From contig JAMSLZ010000017.1 of the NCBI GenBank assembly GCA_026027325.1, positions 372,001-436,000 on the forward strand: a DNA stretch of 64,000 nucleotides, written 5' to 3'. The stretch is from Actinomucor elegans. Its lineage: Eukaryota > Mucoromycota > Mucoromycetes > Mucorales > Mucoraceae. Below, one piece after another: positions 49,529 to 62,100 of the stretch. Each line of letters begins with the position of its first letter. Positions within the stretch are counted from its first letter, which is position 1. Made by a program: the position numbers and the translations under genes. The notes under the pieces are model-generated. The model was not told the origin of the DNA, did not search any database, and was given only the letters and a program-made list of their open reading frames with translations.

Positions 49529-50827
49529 TTAGCCTCTTATCTTTGGTAATAATCGCCTTAATTCATCGCAATTCTTCATCTTCATATTTTTCGCTGCTTT
49601 ATAGGCTTTTTCGTCTCGACCCACAATACCAAATATAATACCATCTGCCTGAGCTAATTTATTATCTCTGTATCTTTGTTCTGATTGACATGCAGCTCTT
49701 AATTCGCCAATCCATTCTGATTCAATTTGTCTTTCTGTTCTTTGTAATTTGTACATGTTGTTTTTAACAGTTGTATCGAACACGCTTGGGTTGACGTAGT
49801 AGTTGATATTGTTAAATTTCGTGGATCTGATATTAGTATTAGTAGTAGTAGGACGGAAAGTGTATAAAGGTTCGCCTTCAAAAGAGAACAAGATAGCAAG
49901 AATAGCCAGAATGGATATAAATATAATAGGCATCATTTGAGACAACCCACTTGATAAATCAATATCCACACCATTTCCTGCACCTCTTTGATATCTCTGT
50001 TGCTGTCTATATCTTTGTTGTTGCTGTCTGTATCTTTGTTGCTGTTGTTGCTGTTGGCGGAAGCTACCGCCAAAATTATTACGCATGCCTCCACCAAAGA
50101 ACATATTAAATAGATCTTCTGGTGATCCTTCATCTGTGTATCGTCTATTATATGCGTATTGTTGGTGATAAGCTGAAGATGATGATCTACCTCGACTATC
50201 CAAGTCTCCTCCTTCGTCGTGAATGGCTCTTTTATTGGAATCAGATAATACATCAAATGCCTTCGCCACCACTACACATTCAGGGTTAATTATAGCCCTT
50301 CTTAATGCCATTGCTATCACTACTACTTACACTTGAATGCTTCGTCCGCACCAGGCGCACTGTTTTTATCTGGATGAAACTGTAATGCTTGCTAATAACG
50401 CGTATATATGTTAACAAAAAGGAATTCAAAGCGTTTCTAAGTAACTAACCTTTCTGTATGCTTTCTTAATTTGTATATCGGTTGCCGTTCTTTCAACCGA
50501 TAACACCTTGTAGTAATCCTTACCACAGGCTAATATCGTTTTCACTGCTCGTAACTGTTCAGTAGTATATTTACGGTCCTGAGGCGCAGGATCTGATGGA
50601 CGAGAAGGAGTTGAGGAAGGAGTAGACGCAGCAGGTCTAGTAGACGAAGGCTTCTTTGGTTCAGCACTTTTGTTTTTTACCAGTATCAATAGCTGTTCAC
50701 CTTGATGTGTGGGAAATAAACGGATCGACTTCTCTGTAAATCGAAGGGCCTTGGCATAATCACCCAATTCCAAAGACTTTTTCGCAATGGACAAACATTT
50801 TAATGCTTCATCCTTGTTGCTTTCCAT
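49529..50827 (-). CDS. DNAJB12/14-like ER-membrane J-protein (DUF1977)
   Basis: Three exons, 50827-50450, 50391-50331 and 50271-49529, 393 residues. The N-terminus is a TPR-like helical pair (ALKCLSIAKKSLELGDYAKA). The J domain (about 105-170) starts DYYKVLSVERTATDIQIKKA and carries FHPDKNSAPGADEAFK with HPD intact, spread over all three exons. A Gly/Asn/Gln-rich linker includes repeated RYRQQQ units. The single membrane segment is MPIIFISILAILAILF (about 260-275), followed by the DUF1977 region with YYVNPSVF. This layout is that of DNAJB12/DNAJB14 and yeast Hlj1 relatives, Hsp70 co-chaperones in ER-associated degradation. The J domain faces the cytosol. Confidence 0.93.
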
Positions 50828-52658
50828 TATAAAAAGTTTATTACTGAAAGAGACCTAAATAAATACCCACTGGTTCAGAAAAATGGTTACCCTTTTGCTT
50901 GTAATATCTGTTCCTCGTTCATTGGCTGAAAAAATGGCTGAGATGTTTTACGGGTTCGCTACTTTTCTTTAAATCCGTTTCATACATTGACGCATGGATC
51001 TTGCTTGGTTCCCTCTTGTTTCTTACTCCCAGCACACATCATAATCGTTAAATTCAAAGCATTGTATCAAAAAAAAAGTCGATTTATGTAATCTAAGGGA
51101 TGAAATAAGGTTTTTTGGGGTCATATCTTGTGTTATTCAGAACAACGTGCAACATTGGCAGTGTAGTGTTATCTAAAATCCAGCTTCTATCTAGGTGTCC
51201 TCCAAGCAAAGCATTGAGCATAGTTACAATTTATTAATCATTCATTGGAGAGCCCTATGCAAGCTCAAAGGTAGCATTTTCTATTCTTTAAACACGACTG
51301 TTCATTTAAAAGTAAGTAGAATGGTGTTACTTCAATTAGCTATGCTACCTAATATTGCAGTAGTACAGTAACTCCTCCATTGATGTCTTTGCAGGATAAA
51401 TGGTTGAAATCTATGATTGTTGCTATCTATGAAAACTAATGGCGTTGTATGACTTTATAATCTATGGTTGCTATTCTAACTTGTCCAATTAGATCTGAGT
51501 AAAGCGCGCGCACTCTTGCAAAAATACCAACATTGACTTTTACGTTAATATATATATGTATCTCAGGGTTAGTTAATCATTCCACTTGACATACAAAAGC
51601 ACCCATCGTTTATGGTAAGTTCTTAAGTCAACTATCGGTTTCGTGATAATATGTATCATCCTGTATTACTTATTCAGCAAAAATTATTTATGCTGCTAAG
51701 TTTATTATTCATTTGGGTGTCATGAGTGTTTTGCCTAAAGCAAATGCATAGCAGTAAGCAAAAATTTGTTTACTTTGTAGATGATGGTTCATATAAAGCA
51801 TGTTGTATATCTCTATTCTCTATTTCTGAACTTTGTGCAGTACATTTCTTCTATAAATTGAATCATTTACCTAGTGAGTTACAGGCTATTTCAATCGATT
51901 GTCATTTAAAGACAAACTTCAACAAGGGCATTGTCCTGTTGCGACTGGTATACCAAATCCTCTAGTATTGTAATATACGCAAAAATTAGCTTCAAGCCCG
52001 CCAAATCCATTTAAATGGAACGAACCTACACCTGTTCTTGATATATTAATGCCCATGCCAAGCAGTCGTGTAGATGGCCTTTCTAGTAAAAATTGACGAT
52101 CATCCCTTGAGTATACCATCAATTCCCGTTAAGGGATGATTGGCCTAAAACGTTTGCACATAGGATCATTGGTCATGTATCAATGATACTAGTAAACGAT
52201 TCATTATATGGAAGATTATGTAATAAGTTATCATTAAATATTTATCAAGGAAGTTAAAAAAAAGATTTATAACATATGTCATGGTATGTATGCATCAGTA
52301 GGCAAAAGAGGAATATATTCGATAGTAATGGAGAAAATACAACATATAATCGATTCTGGATCACTCGACCAGTTTCGACTCCATGTCGCATTAAAACAGT
52401 CATTCTTGGCCGACATGGATCACTGTATATATTAAAATCCTTATTTAACTGTAGTGCATTGAAAATGCTACATTGTTCGGATTATGTGGTTCTATATAGG
52501 ATTGACTTTCTATAATAGTAAGAATTATTGGCAACTTGAGAAGCCAACTCTATTCGTCACGGGTGCCCAATTAACTTCAGAGCGCGAAACTCGATCCAAA
52601 CTCTGTCAAACACGCTAACATTTTTTCTTTTCCAGCTGTTAAACTACTTTTTCAAAAC
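50828..52658. other. Intergenic region
   Basis: 1.8 kb without a supportable gene. Frames at 51,726-51,965 (+) and 51,919-52,122 (-) have no domain or splice support. An inverted repeat (ATCATCCCTT/AAGGGATGAT) lies at 52,099-52,140. Confidence 0.45.
52099..52140. repeat. 10-bp inverted repeat
   Basis: ATCATCCCTT at 52099-52108 pairs with AAGGGATGAT at 52131-52140 around a 22-base loop. Confidence 0.85.
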
Positions 52659-54910
52659 ATGAGTAAGCGATCCTTTAACCTCGATTCATTTTACCAGCTT
52701 TTAAAAGGACGCGTATTTCATAATATCGACTATCAATCTTGGCTGCTTGATTGTATCCATAATGCCACATTACCTGTTCATTCCAAATTCAGTCCTGTCA
52801 TTAATGAATTCGTGTTAAGGTATGCAGCTTTCCTTTCAGAGTAGCTTAACACAACATACTTATTCGTCAATACAGTACATTTCTAACAGATCAGTGCTCA
52901 AAGATACCCGAAGAAACGATTCAGACTTACTTTGAAGATTGTTCCAATATTTCGACTGAACAAATATTGATACTACTGTACGTTTTGACATATAATGATT
53001 ACATTATCGCCCTTCGTACAGAGCCCAAATTGATTGCATTGGCTGGTTCTTCTTCTTTCAATGCAGCACACGAGCAAAAAGGTGCACAATACCAACATGA
53101 TTAAACAAATGTGATAAACTAACGTTTTTTTTTTCTATAGAATATTCATCACAACTGTTAGAACGTATACCTATCCGCTATATATTAAACCAAGTGGAAT
53201 CATTGGACGGAGGAATTGCATATAAATCAATTTATTCAGATCTATTGGCGCTATCAGCCAACCTTTTCCCAGAACTGTTTGATATTCAAAGCTTTTTGAT
53301 TAAAGAAGGCAAAGAGTCAGAATCAGATGCGCTTTGGGATATACGAACGATGAATAAAGATGGCAGAAACAACTTGAATGTACAAGTGTTACAAGAATCA
53401 TTGAATCAGTGGGAAACGAACCCAAATAGCGTGATAGATGGTTTGTGCGCCAGTGATGACTTTGGATATAAGAATTAACTAGTAGTAATCATAGCTTTAT
53501 CTCAACTGGAAACGATAACAGCAAGCGATATACAAGCGCATGCTGAATGTATGATATCTACATTGATCCCACCTTCTTTAGAGAGAAAGTAAATACACGA
53601 AAAGCATGAATCATTGAGCAAACACTTAAAACCTTTCTAGGCTAGATATGCGTGTAGCAGATGCATTTCGATCAACTTGGGAAGCATTTAATATGATTAT
53701 CCCTCATACATTATGGACTTTAACCATCAACTTTCTAACATCAGGGTAATAGACCCAGCACATGCTTACAGAAGAAATCTTTTTGACTTTTTCCCCAATA
53801 GGACATATACACTAACAGATCTAGTACAAGATCCTCACATTGTATTTAAATGCGACAAGCGCATATTTCGATCAGAACAACTATTGCCTATTTGGTTGCA
53901 TGTACTATCATGTTTACGAACTACATCCAAGCATCGTATTTGGAAAAGATACCATACGGTTTATCCTAGACAAGATGTAGGCATCCATAAGTCTGATTTA
54001 GGCGAAGACTAATCTATTATAATAGAACAATAATATCAACTCACGTAATGTGCTTGCACTGACCAATGCACAAGATACAGTCATGCTTCAGTTACTGCTC
54101 GAATTATGTCTAGCAACACCCGATGACAAGATGGACACAGGTAACAAAAGCATTTGTCACTATGGCCATTTCTAAATGTGTTTTTAGATGCTTTGGACAA
54201 ATCAAGGAAACTGATATGTGATTTTATTCACTCGATTTTCATTGATGGTGATCGAGATATGCTTTTAGCCAAGATTCTTCACTTTCAAACATATTCAACT
54301 GACCTTATCCCTGTGGTAGTTGATCTGATCCCTTCGATTTATATTGTGCTTAGTTTTATACCAGAGTTAACAAGACAACCTCAGGTGGATAAACAAGTGT
54401 TTGGTATACTAATGGCGTGCCATCTATGCGAGAAATATCCTCTTGAAAACTAGCAAGTATACAGTCCCTGTAAACACTTCTTGTACTCATATTTTCATAG
54501 TTTGGCAACTGCGGAAAAGCATGTTTTACCTCGTTTATTAAGAATTGCTTTTCCAATAACCAGAAATCCTATTACTGGAGAAAATCAACCTTCGCCTACG
54601 TGCATTCCCTCCGAATACCTTGTAAAGGCAATTCCTGGGTTTGTTCATCTCGCTCGCGCGTTTCCTCACTTTGGTCCACAGATTTTAAACGCATTTGATG
54701 GTAAGCAATGAACTTTAGGCGATACTCTCGATCTAATGTGTTGGTTTAGATATTGCAAAAGGTTTACCAGAACCTAAACAGTTTATTGGTCAAGAAGGCA
54801 ATAGTAAGATTATTCTGGTGCTTCAGCTGCACAAAGTATTAAAGGACTCGCGTGATCTTGTTCAAGAACAAGTCGATGGTATGGATACAGTGAATAAAGT
54901 AACCCTATAA
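52659..54910 (+). CDS. INTS2: Integrator subunit 2 (INTS2)-like protein
   Basis: Ten exons: 52659-52819, 52876-53081, 53141-53440, 53495-53588, 53641-53745, 53802-53976, 54026-54140, 54188-54452, 54501-54700 and 54750-54910, 593 residues, phases consistent. It is all-helical with no signal or membrane segment. Diagnostic blocks: [58 protein letters not shown] and [12 protein letters not shown], which recall the C-terminal half of metazoan INTS2 (about 1,200 residues). INTS2 is a core subunit of the Integrator complex, which cleaves nascent snRNA and other Pol II transcripts. It is about half the animal length. The intron after 54452 appears to be GC-AG (GCAAGT donor). The last six coding bases overlap the opposite-strand OB-fold gene. 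Confidence 0.72.
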
Positions 54911-55372
54911 TAGTTTTCTTTCGAGACGGACGAGAGAACAGTTATTTTCGATATTGGCTTGTGATATTTGACTGTTGCTTGGTTCAAATTGGTTGGCATA
55001 TAAGCGTAGATAGCCATCAACTGTGTGTGTATGTCCATTGCTTATGGTATATATGGAATCAACCTTGATTTCTATGAATGAAGAGTTAGAATCAAGTTTG
55101 GCCCGAGATTCATGGAACATGTCTCAAGATCTCTTCAGATGCTAACCTGATTTCGTATTGAGGATTATGCAACCTGACTCATCGGCAACCAAGTACTCGT
55201 ATATTGTAATAAGTGAGCCTGCTATAGGGGACAATAAGTCCTTGGCACGTCAAAGTTAAAAGTATACCTTACAGTTTTCATGTTTTGTCTTCAAAGCGAT
55301 GATCAGTTCAATAATCTTCACTGTTAGTTCGATACGATAAGTATCAGGCAACAAACTAGAAATTGTAGACAT
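54905..55372 (-). CDS. Small OB-fold protein, SOSS-B/NABP-like (tentative)
   Basis: The start is at 55372 ([20 protein letters not shown]). Coding segments are about 55372-55268, 55195-55147 and a last exon ending at 54905; boundaries are uncertain and one junction would leave an intron of only about 24 bp, so a frameshift or mis-assigned exon is possible. Residues read as an OB-fold single-strand-binding protein: [55 protein letters not shown]. These parallel hSSB1/NABP2-type folds (K(V)ADKTGSI..., GY...GCLTLY). In animals SSB1 pairs with the Integrator subunit INTS3 in the SOSS DNA-repair complex. Its stop overlaps the INTS2-like coding end by six bases. Confidence 0.5.
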
Positions 55373-55500
55373 TTATATGTGTTTTTATTGAATAAAGAAA
55401 AAGAAAGTGGAATGAGACTATGAAGAAGAGGTTTAAAAGGCAGCGCGCATATATTATTTACAGATCTAACTGGTAAGAAAAAATTCAAATTATAAAAATT

Positions 55501-56535
55501 TTACTTGTTTCTGACATATTTGCCAACAACAACAGCGTGATCTCTTTCATAAGGCTCAAGGGTTAATTGTTCTTGGGGCTTAATTCTCTCTTCTTGGAGC
55601 TTCTTAACTTCACGAGCGAAAACTGTAGCAGCATCCACAGTAGAATCAATACAAGAAGCCTTGATAGAAATAACAATGTGTCCTTCGTTCTTTAAGAAAT
55701 GGTGAGCATTCAATGCAATGATACGAGCTTGATCAGGTTGAGCTACATCGGCAAAAATAACATCGACCATAGGGACAAGCATACGGTACTTTTGAGGATG
55801 ACGAGCATCTTCAATAATAGGTACAACATTAGTACGCTTCTTGGCCATGTTGATCAAATCACGACCGGGACGGTGAGAGAACTCGACAGCAAAGACGGCA
55901 CCTTCAGGTCCAACAATATCAGCAACGTGAGAGACTGAAGTACCAGAAGCAGCACCGAGATAAAGTACCTTCTTGCCGGGAGCAACGTGAATATGATCGA
56001 GACCACCCAAAACGGCAGCAGCCAACTTGGATCTGAAAGGATTCCAAACACGGTATTCAATCTTGGTACCTTCAGGACCATCAATGGAGATACGCTTTTC
56101 ACCGTAAACGGCTTCACCGGGAACTAAGTTCTTGGTAACTAAAAGATCTTCCTTACCACGAGCAACGAAGATACCAGCGTGTCTGTGGGGTTCAACAACA
56201 ACCTTGGCACCACCACGAGCACCACCAGCACCACCACGGCCACCGCGAGGAGCACCACGGCCACCGCGAGGAGCACCACGACCACCTAATGTCACAAAAA
56301 AAAAAGGTTAGATTCAGTGTAAATGTGCATTATAGATCTAATCATTACCACGGGCACCACCACGACCTCCACGATCACCACCGAAACCACCACGGCCTCC
56401 ACCACGACCGCCACCGAAACCGCCACGGCCTCCACCACGACCGCCACCGAAACCACCACGGCCTCCACCACGACCGCCACCGAAACCACCGCGAGCACCA
56501 CCGCGAGCACCACCACGTCCACCTTCAAAAGCCAT
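55501..56535 (-). CDS. NOP1: Fibrillarin (NOP1), box C/D snoRNP methyltransferase
   Basis: Two exons, 56535-56349 and 56285-55501, 323 residues. The N-terminal GAR domain (about 1-80) is Gly/Arg/Phe-rich with an internally repeated [11 protein letters not shown] unit and is cut by a 63-bp intron. Then comes the conserved [19 protein letters not shown]. The SAM-binding Rossmann core has [56 protein letters not shown] and [14 protein letters not shown]. It is the 2'-O-methyltransferase that modifies rRNA in the nucleolus. C- and G-rich codons mark strong expression. The first-exon repeat creates long mirror frames on the other strand, which are not genes. Confidence 0.97.
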
Positions 56536-56882
56536 TGTTATATATATAGTTTAGATGAGTTGAATATAAAAAAAAGTTGAAATGTTGAATTTGTCGACTA
56601 ATCGAGTTGAATTCTACAATGGGGACCGAAAAGATAAAGAAGAAAAAGGTCTTGCAAGCAGGCTTTCAGTAATAAAAAAAAAAAAAAATGTTTTCAAACA
56701 CCACTTGAAATCCTTCATGGACTTTTTTGACATGTGGCTTAGGCATTATCCGTTCCTAGGGCGGGACTGGTTTTACTGCATTAAGCGTTACTATGCAACC
56801 GGTGGCTGAGTTCCTGAATCCATTTAATTTGATTACTATAGGCATTTTTTTTTTCTTTCCTATCATTCTAACAAATTCACAA
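56536..56882. other. Divergent promoter region
   Basis: About 350 bp between fibrillarin (-) and the L10K-like gene (+), both ribosome-biogenesis or nucleolar genes that could share a promoter. A poly-A run lies at 56,673-56,687. Confidence 0.55.
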
Positions 56883-57244
56883 ATGGCTCAAGGATCGAAA
56901 GCAAAGAAGCCTGGAAAGCCCAAGCAAAAAGGTGGTAAAGAAAAGAAGGGTATTATGAAGAAAGGATCGAGAAGAATTGCGCCCAAGAAAGCTTCTTTAG
57001 TAAAGCAACGTTCTTTGGACAAGGTAAAATTTCTGCAAGTCTTACTGTTGAATAATGTGCTCAATTTTGTTATTGTGTATAGAAATTAACTGCTGAAATC
57101 AACAAAAACATTGAAAGACAAATGTCTGTCAAGGCCAACGCTGTTGGTAAATTGACTATTATGAAGAAATTGGCCGAAGAGAAGTCTTCAGCTGAAGACA
57201 AGTCCAAAATTAAGCGTTCATCCAACACTCGTTTAACAACCTAA
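56883..57244 (+). CDS. L10K/DUF2462 (UPF0390) nucleolar-type small basic protein
   Basis: Two exons, 56883-57023 and 57083-57244, 100 residues. The protein is Lys-rich: MAQGSKAKKPGKPKQKGGKE, then KKGSRRIAPKKASLVKQR and KLTAEINKNIERQMSVKANA. This is the signature of the DUF2462 family (human C19orf53, Leydig cell tumour 10 kDa homologue; fungal UPF0390). The function is poorly known, but homologues are small nucleolar or chromatin-associated proteins. The ATG at 56883 gives the family-typical MAQG start. The intron is 59 bp. Confidence 0.9.
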
Positions 57245-59138
57245 TAGCACTAGATATGCGCCACTTTTCGATCTTCCTATTTCTCTCTCTCTCTCTAACT
57301 GTAATATATCCTCCATATAAACCAACCACAACTATCACAACATGCACTCTATCCATCAAATCAATTCATCATTAATAATAAACGGATTTAATACGGACAC
57401 GACAAGCATAGTTTATTGATTTTTATTTTATTTTTATATCTTAGACGCGTAGATCGTTGGGTGTTGTATTGAACACCTATTTAATGAGATGATAATATTA
57501 AAGGGGGGGGGCAAAGAAACTTTATCTAAAGTTGCTTATAATTGGGTAGAAGGTTTGTGTTATAATCAACATCAGCGGCTTCTATATACAGAGATTCGAC
57601 GTAGCAATTTACTTTAGTGTACATTGACATCTTTTTGTACGATTGCTATTCCTTCATTCACATGAAGTTTTTATGCTTCAATGCTTTGCTAAGCGTCCAC
57701 GTCTTGCATACAAGATGCAGATGATTTTCGTTTCTGATAGAAAAATAAAGCTATCGTGTAGTATTGCCATCAATCAATATGTTTATATGTGTGGTCTTCA
57801 TCTCATGAACTGTTGGTTTATCTTTTGACTATATGAGCAGCGATATATAGTTGTTTTTTCGATACTATCATGGCTGGATGCCTAGTTATATCGTGGTACC
57901 ACTGTTTGCTGCTATGGCCTAAGAAACAACGGTATCTATTTCCACAAAAGTACAAATGACGTTATCTAATACAAAATGCTTCAAGTTAGACGTGTTTTCG
58001 TGCAATATAGTGCGTCTTTCGTAGTCGAGATTGGAGACATGTTGCATTGTCAAACTCTTGATAATGGGTACATGTTTCAATTGCTCGATCAGCATCGGTA
58101 GTACGTTACTTGCTAGCTTGTTACAAAAAATTTTGCTTCAAGTAACTGAGCGACTTTATTTAACAAAAAGGTTTGCAAGCAGTATCATTGTCAGCGATTG
58201 ATAACAATGTCTATACTTCTCTAGAAATGTTGGTCTTCCTCGATACTCTCGAGCTTTCGCCAGTTTTGCGCAAGGAATACGTTATCATCCTTATCCTAGC
58301 TATTGTGCAGTCTTACAAACACCTGAAGTGACTAATAATGATAAAAGTTCAAACGGTTTCATAGGATTATTTATTTCGTTCAAACAGAGATTCATTACTC
58401 AATAACCTAAACCTTTATCGCGCATGTTTCTGAGTTTGGTTTTTGTTTAATTTTTCTGATGATGATGGAAATTAGTAATCTCTCCATATAATCCAATGCG
58501 GGCGAATTTAACACTCCATATATGGCATGTCAAAGTAATTTGACGCTTGTCTTTGAATTTCAAATCGACTGATAATATCAATCAGTATTTCACTGGATAA
58601 AAAAGGTTAGGACAAAAGGGGAGATTTCGCAGGTAAAATGCATAGCTGTTATTTTATATTTCAGTTGATAAAGATCTGGGAGAGAGGTGCCATATTTGTT
58701 AGCATAACCCTTTATTATTCTTCACAGAAAAAATGAAACAAGTTCAAACACGCAAATCTACTATCCAAAACTGCTTCTGATAGACGTAGTAATTTATTTT
58801 GGGTGTACTCTGTTTATCAAATGCAACATTTGACCGATCTCGGTCAAAAAATCTATAGATCATTAGAACTAGTATCAGAGACATGAGTTAGCTACATTAG
58901 CAATAGTATGAACCAACTTTATGCTTACCATGCTAAGTTTTTTAATCCAACTTCTGGATAATGAAAAAAAAAAAAATTAGGTAGTTTGTTCTTATTGCGT
59001 TTGAAATCATATCCATAATATAAAAATTGATAATATGCAGGATCAGAGTGGTGTATATTTATTCTGTATAATATAGTATGTATAGATAGTAAGTAATGAA
59101 ATATATAGATGAGAGAGCAATATGTATATGTGAATGAT
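57245..59138. other. Intergenic region with a possible coding relic
   Basis: 1.9 kb. Broken frames at 58,010-58,320 (VEIGDMLHCQTLDNGYMFQL; LEMLVFLDTLELSPVLRKEY) look protein-like but cannot be joined or assigned. A repeat copy lies at 58,808-58,870 and a G-run at 57,503-57,511. The rest is featureless AT-rich DNA. Confidence 0.4.
58808..58870 (+). repeat. Intergenic repeat, single copy with hairpin
   Basis: TATCAAATGCAACATTTGAC matches the family core. TTTGACCG-ATCT-CGGTCAAA forms an 8-bp-stem hairpin, as in the copy at 42.1 kb. Followed by CTATAGATC. Confidence 0.65.
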
Positions 59139-62100
59139 TTATGCTTTTGATTTCTTGTTATGTGGGCGTTTCTTCTGTTTCTTGGGTAAGGGTGTATCAA
59201 ACACAGCAGCCAACAACGGTTCAGGATCTAGACCCAGGATTTCCCCAGCGGCACGATAGCCTTCTTTTGCTTCTTGTATAAACATGCTTCGTTTGCCTTT
59301 CATTGTTAAAGATTCTGATAATCTGGCCCGATCCACTTCTGGATCGCCTACTTCACAAATAGTGCGTCGACCAACCCAACCAAATTGATGATTCGGTGGC
59401 ACCTTGAGGAACTCGACAAGAATATCGCCAGCATAGCGACGGCTGGCAACGAGTTTGGGATCAGCATCCTCATCTGAGAGATTCAAAAACTATACTAAGT
59501 GGTTAGAGATATCTTGGTGCACGTCTTCATCTAATATATGTATATATATACCTTGGCTGGATGAGAAGGATAACGATTCACTTTCGCCCAAACAATTTCA
59601 CCCCTTTGGAAATTAGGTACAGGTATATCATTTCTACTGGGTTTCTTTGAAGCTGATGGTTGTGATGGAGGTGCAGCTGGCTCTAGCGCTCCTTCGCCTT
59701 CCTCATCATCCTCATCGACATAGACCCACCCAACTGGCGCATGTTTCTTTCGGTTTTCCTTGTACACTTCAACAGGCTTTTCTAAATGAGACACGCCGTT
59801 GTATGAAGCAAACAAGCTACGTGCTTCTTGGGAAATCTTGCGTCTTTTGGTGATTTCCTCGATACTGGCTTGTAAACCGGCACTGCGAGTGAGGCGAGGG
59901 GTGAGGCTGGTTGATTTGAGGCGACGTTTTGCTGGAACCGTTTTCGCTGATTTGTCTGGTTTGGGTTCTAATGGGAGTGCTGTTGGCGAGTTACCTTTAG
60001 AAGCCTCTATACTGACCAAACCGTTAAGCACAGTAGTATCAGATTGGGCAATGGTGGATGCATCAGCAATTCGCTTCGGTCCTTGCTCTTGCTGAACGTT
60101 AGTAAGACGTTCGTTCGCTAGCGATATTTGATCAGTATCCATCATATCGGCAGACTGGGCCTCTGTTTTTATCAGGACGTTGGCAGAGGGTAACGCAGTT
60201 GTATATTCCTGTTGTTGTTCAATGATTTTAAGTGCATGTATTTCCTTGTCTCGTTGATTTTGATTGTCAACTTCTTTTTCTTTGACTAAAAGTGCTTCCA
60301 TTGGTGGACAGCTAGGCTGTAAATGAGTAGGAGGTGAAGTATCCTTGTATTGTATTCTAGCGTCTGTTTCCATAGAACATACTGGTATACTATCTGTAGT
60401 AGATGCGGTAACTGTCTCTTCAAAAATCGGCTTTTGAATTGGGATAGAAACTGATTTTTGCGGTAGTTGCTCTATAGATGCTGAAGATGATGGCTTTCTT
60501 GTTCTTAACTTTTGCAAAGTACGTAATTGGGCTTTCTGAGCAATAGGATTCTGAACAACGATCCCTTTTAGTCGATTTTCCTCACGTAAAGCTCTTGCTC
60601 TTGCTCTACCCTGTACTCTAGCTTCAATAGCTCTTTGGCGATCTCTTTCTTTTTGTTCTCTAATGCGCTCACGTTCTAGTTGCTCTTCAATATTCACCTC
60701 CAGTTTAGGCTCTTGTTGATGGTGCTGTGATGCTGGGTTTGGCTCTATCTCCATGCATTTGACATCATACTCAAAAATAGCTTCATCGATGGGCTCATCC
60801 CACATACCGTCCACTAACTGTAAGCGTTCCATCTTGGCTTTAGCACCAGTAAACAATTTGACAGAGGCAGCTTCGAGCTTTTTGGCTACCTTATAAAAAC
60901 TAGTATGGCTCGCGTTGTAAGCCATGCAATTTTGCCAAATCAATTGGATATCATGCTGAAACTCTTGCACGTTGGTGTAAGTATGCGAATTTAGTTTGTG
61001 GAGAATTTCTGAAAAGCACATAGGGTGTTGGATCACTGTATAATAATCGGGCACTTCTTGCGCATTGACAGGGTTAAGAAAGAGCTTCTTTCGATCGATT
61101 TCCATGAATTGTTTGAGTATAGGTCTAAGAACATGCTCAAGTGGGAAAAACAGCATGTCTAGGTAGTCCTTGATACGTCTTGTTTGTTCGAGTTTGTAGC
61201 GTTCACGTTTTTTTACTTGTTCTGAAAGCATGCGCACAACATCTAGATCAGCACGCAGTTTTTTGATGGCCTATGTTATACGTTAGTTATTCTAGTCATC
61301 TTTTAAGTGTAGTAAAGTACCATCTTTCGAATGAAGTGATCAGATCCGCCTTCACTTTGCTTGGATATAGCAGTCCAGGGCTATAAAATGTTAATTCAAT
61401 CATTATGAAAAAAAAATTCAAGTGTATATCTACCTCTAAATGCAATCTCTTTAATAAAGGTGCGCCTCTTCTTGATTCTCGTTTCAGTGACCAATAATGA
61501 GCAATATCAGTGACAAGTTCAGGTCGTTTCCTCACACCTGAGAGCCTTACACAGGCAAGATTATCAAGCTTTGCCAAGATAATGTCTGGAGCAATAGGTG
61601 CGCCAGTTGAATAATGAAGCTGATGTGCTCGAGCGACTTTATTATCACTAAACTGCTGCTGCTGATGTCTCTTATCCTGAGGATGCCTACCTCCACCTCT
61701 TGCTCTTCCTCTTAGACTATTGCCTCGACCCCGACCACGGCCACGACCACGGCCTATGCCAGTAGTTGTTTCCGATTTTACTTGACTTTCATCGCTACTC
61801 ATACTACTAACACTTGCTGCTGAATCCATCTCGTGTTCTTCATTTTTGACTGACTTACAATGCTCTTTTGGCGTATGCTTATCACAATAGGCTTTCAAAA
61901 TGACGCCTTCTGTCTGTGACTGATGCGAGTTCATCTTCATACAAAGTTTAGCAGCCTTTGCGCAAGTGACATGAAAAGCAGCAAAGCAATGTTTATTATC
62001 ACACTGAATGCAAGCGCCTTGTCGTTTACGGCAGATGCAGCAGGTCAATTTCCATCGACTTTTGGGTATATTTTCAATCATATCGATTGGTTCCATGTAA

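Noticed and set aside
56289..56580. His- or Thr-rich frames opposite fibrillarin exon 1
   Set aside because: Mirror frames produced by the Gly/Arg repeat codons.
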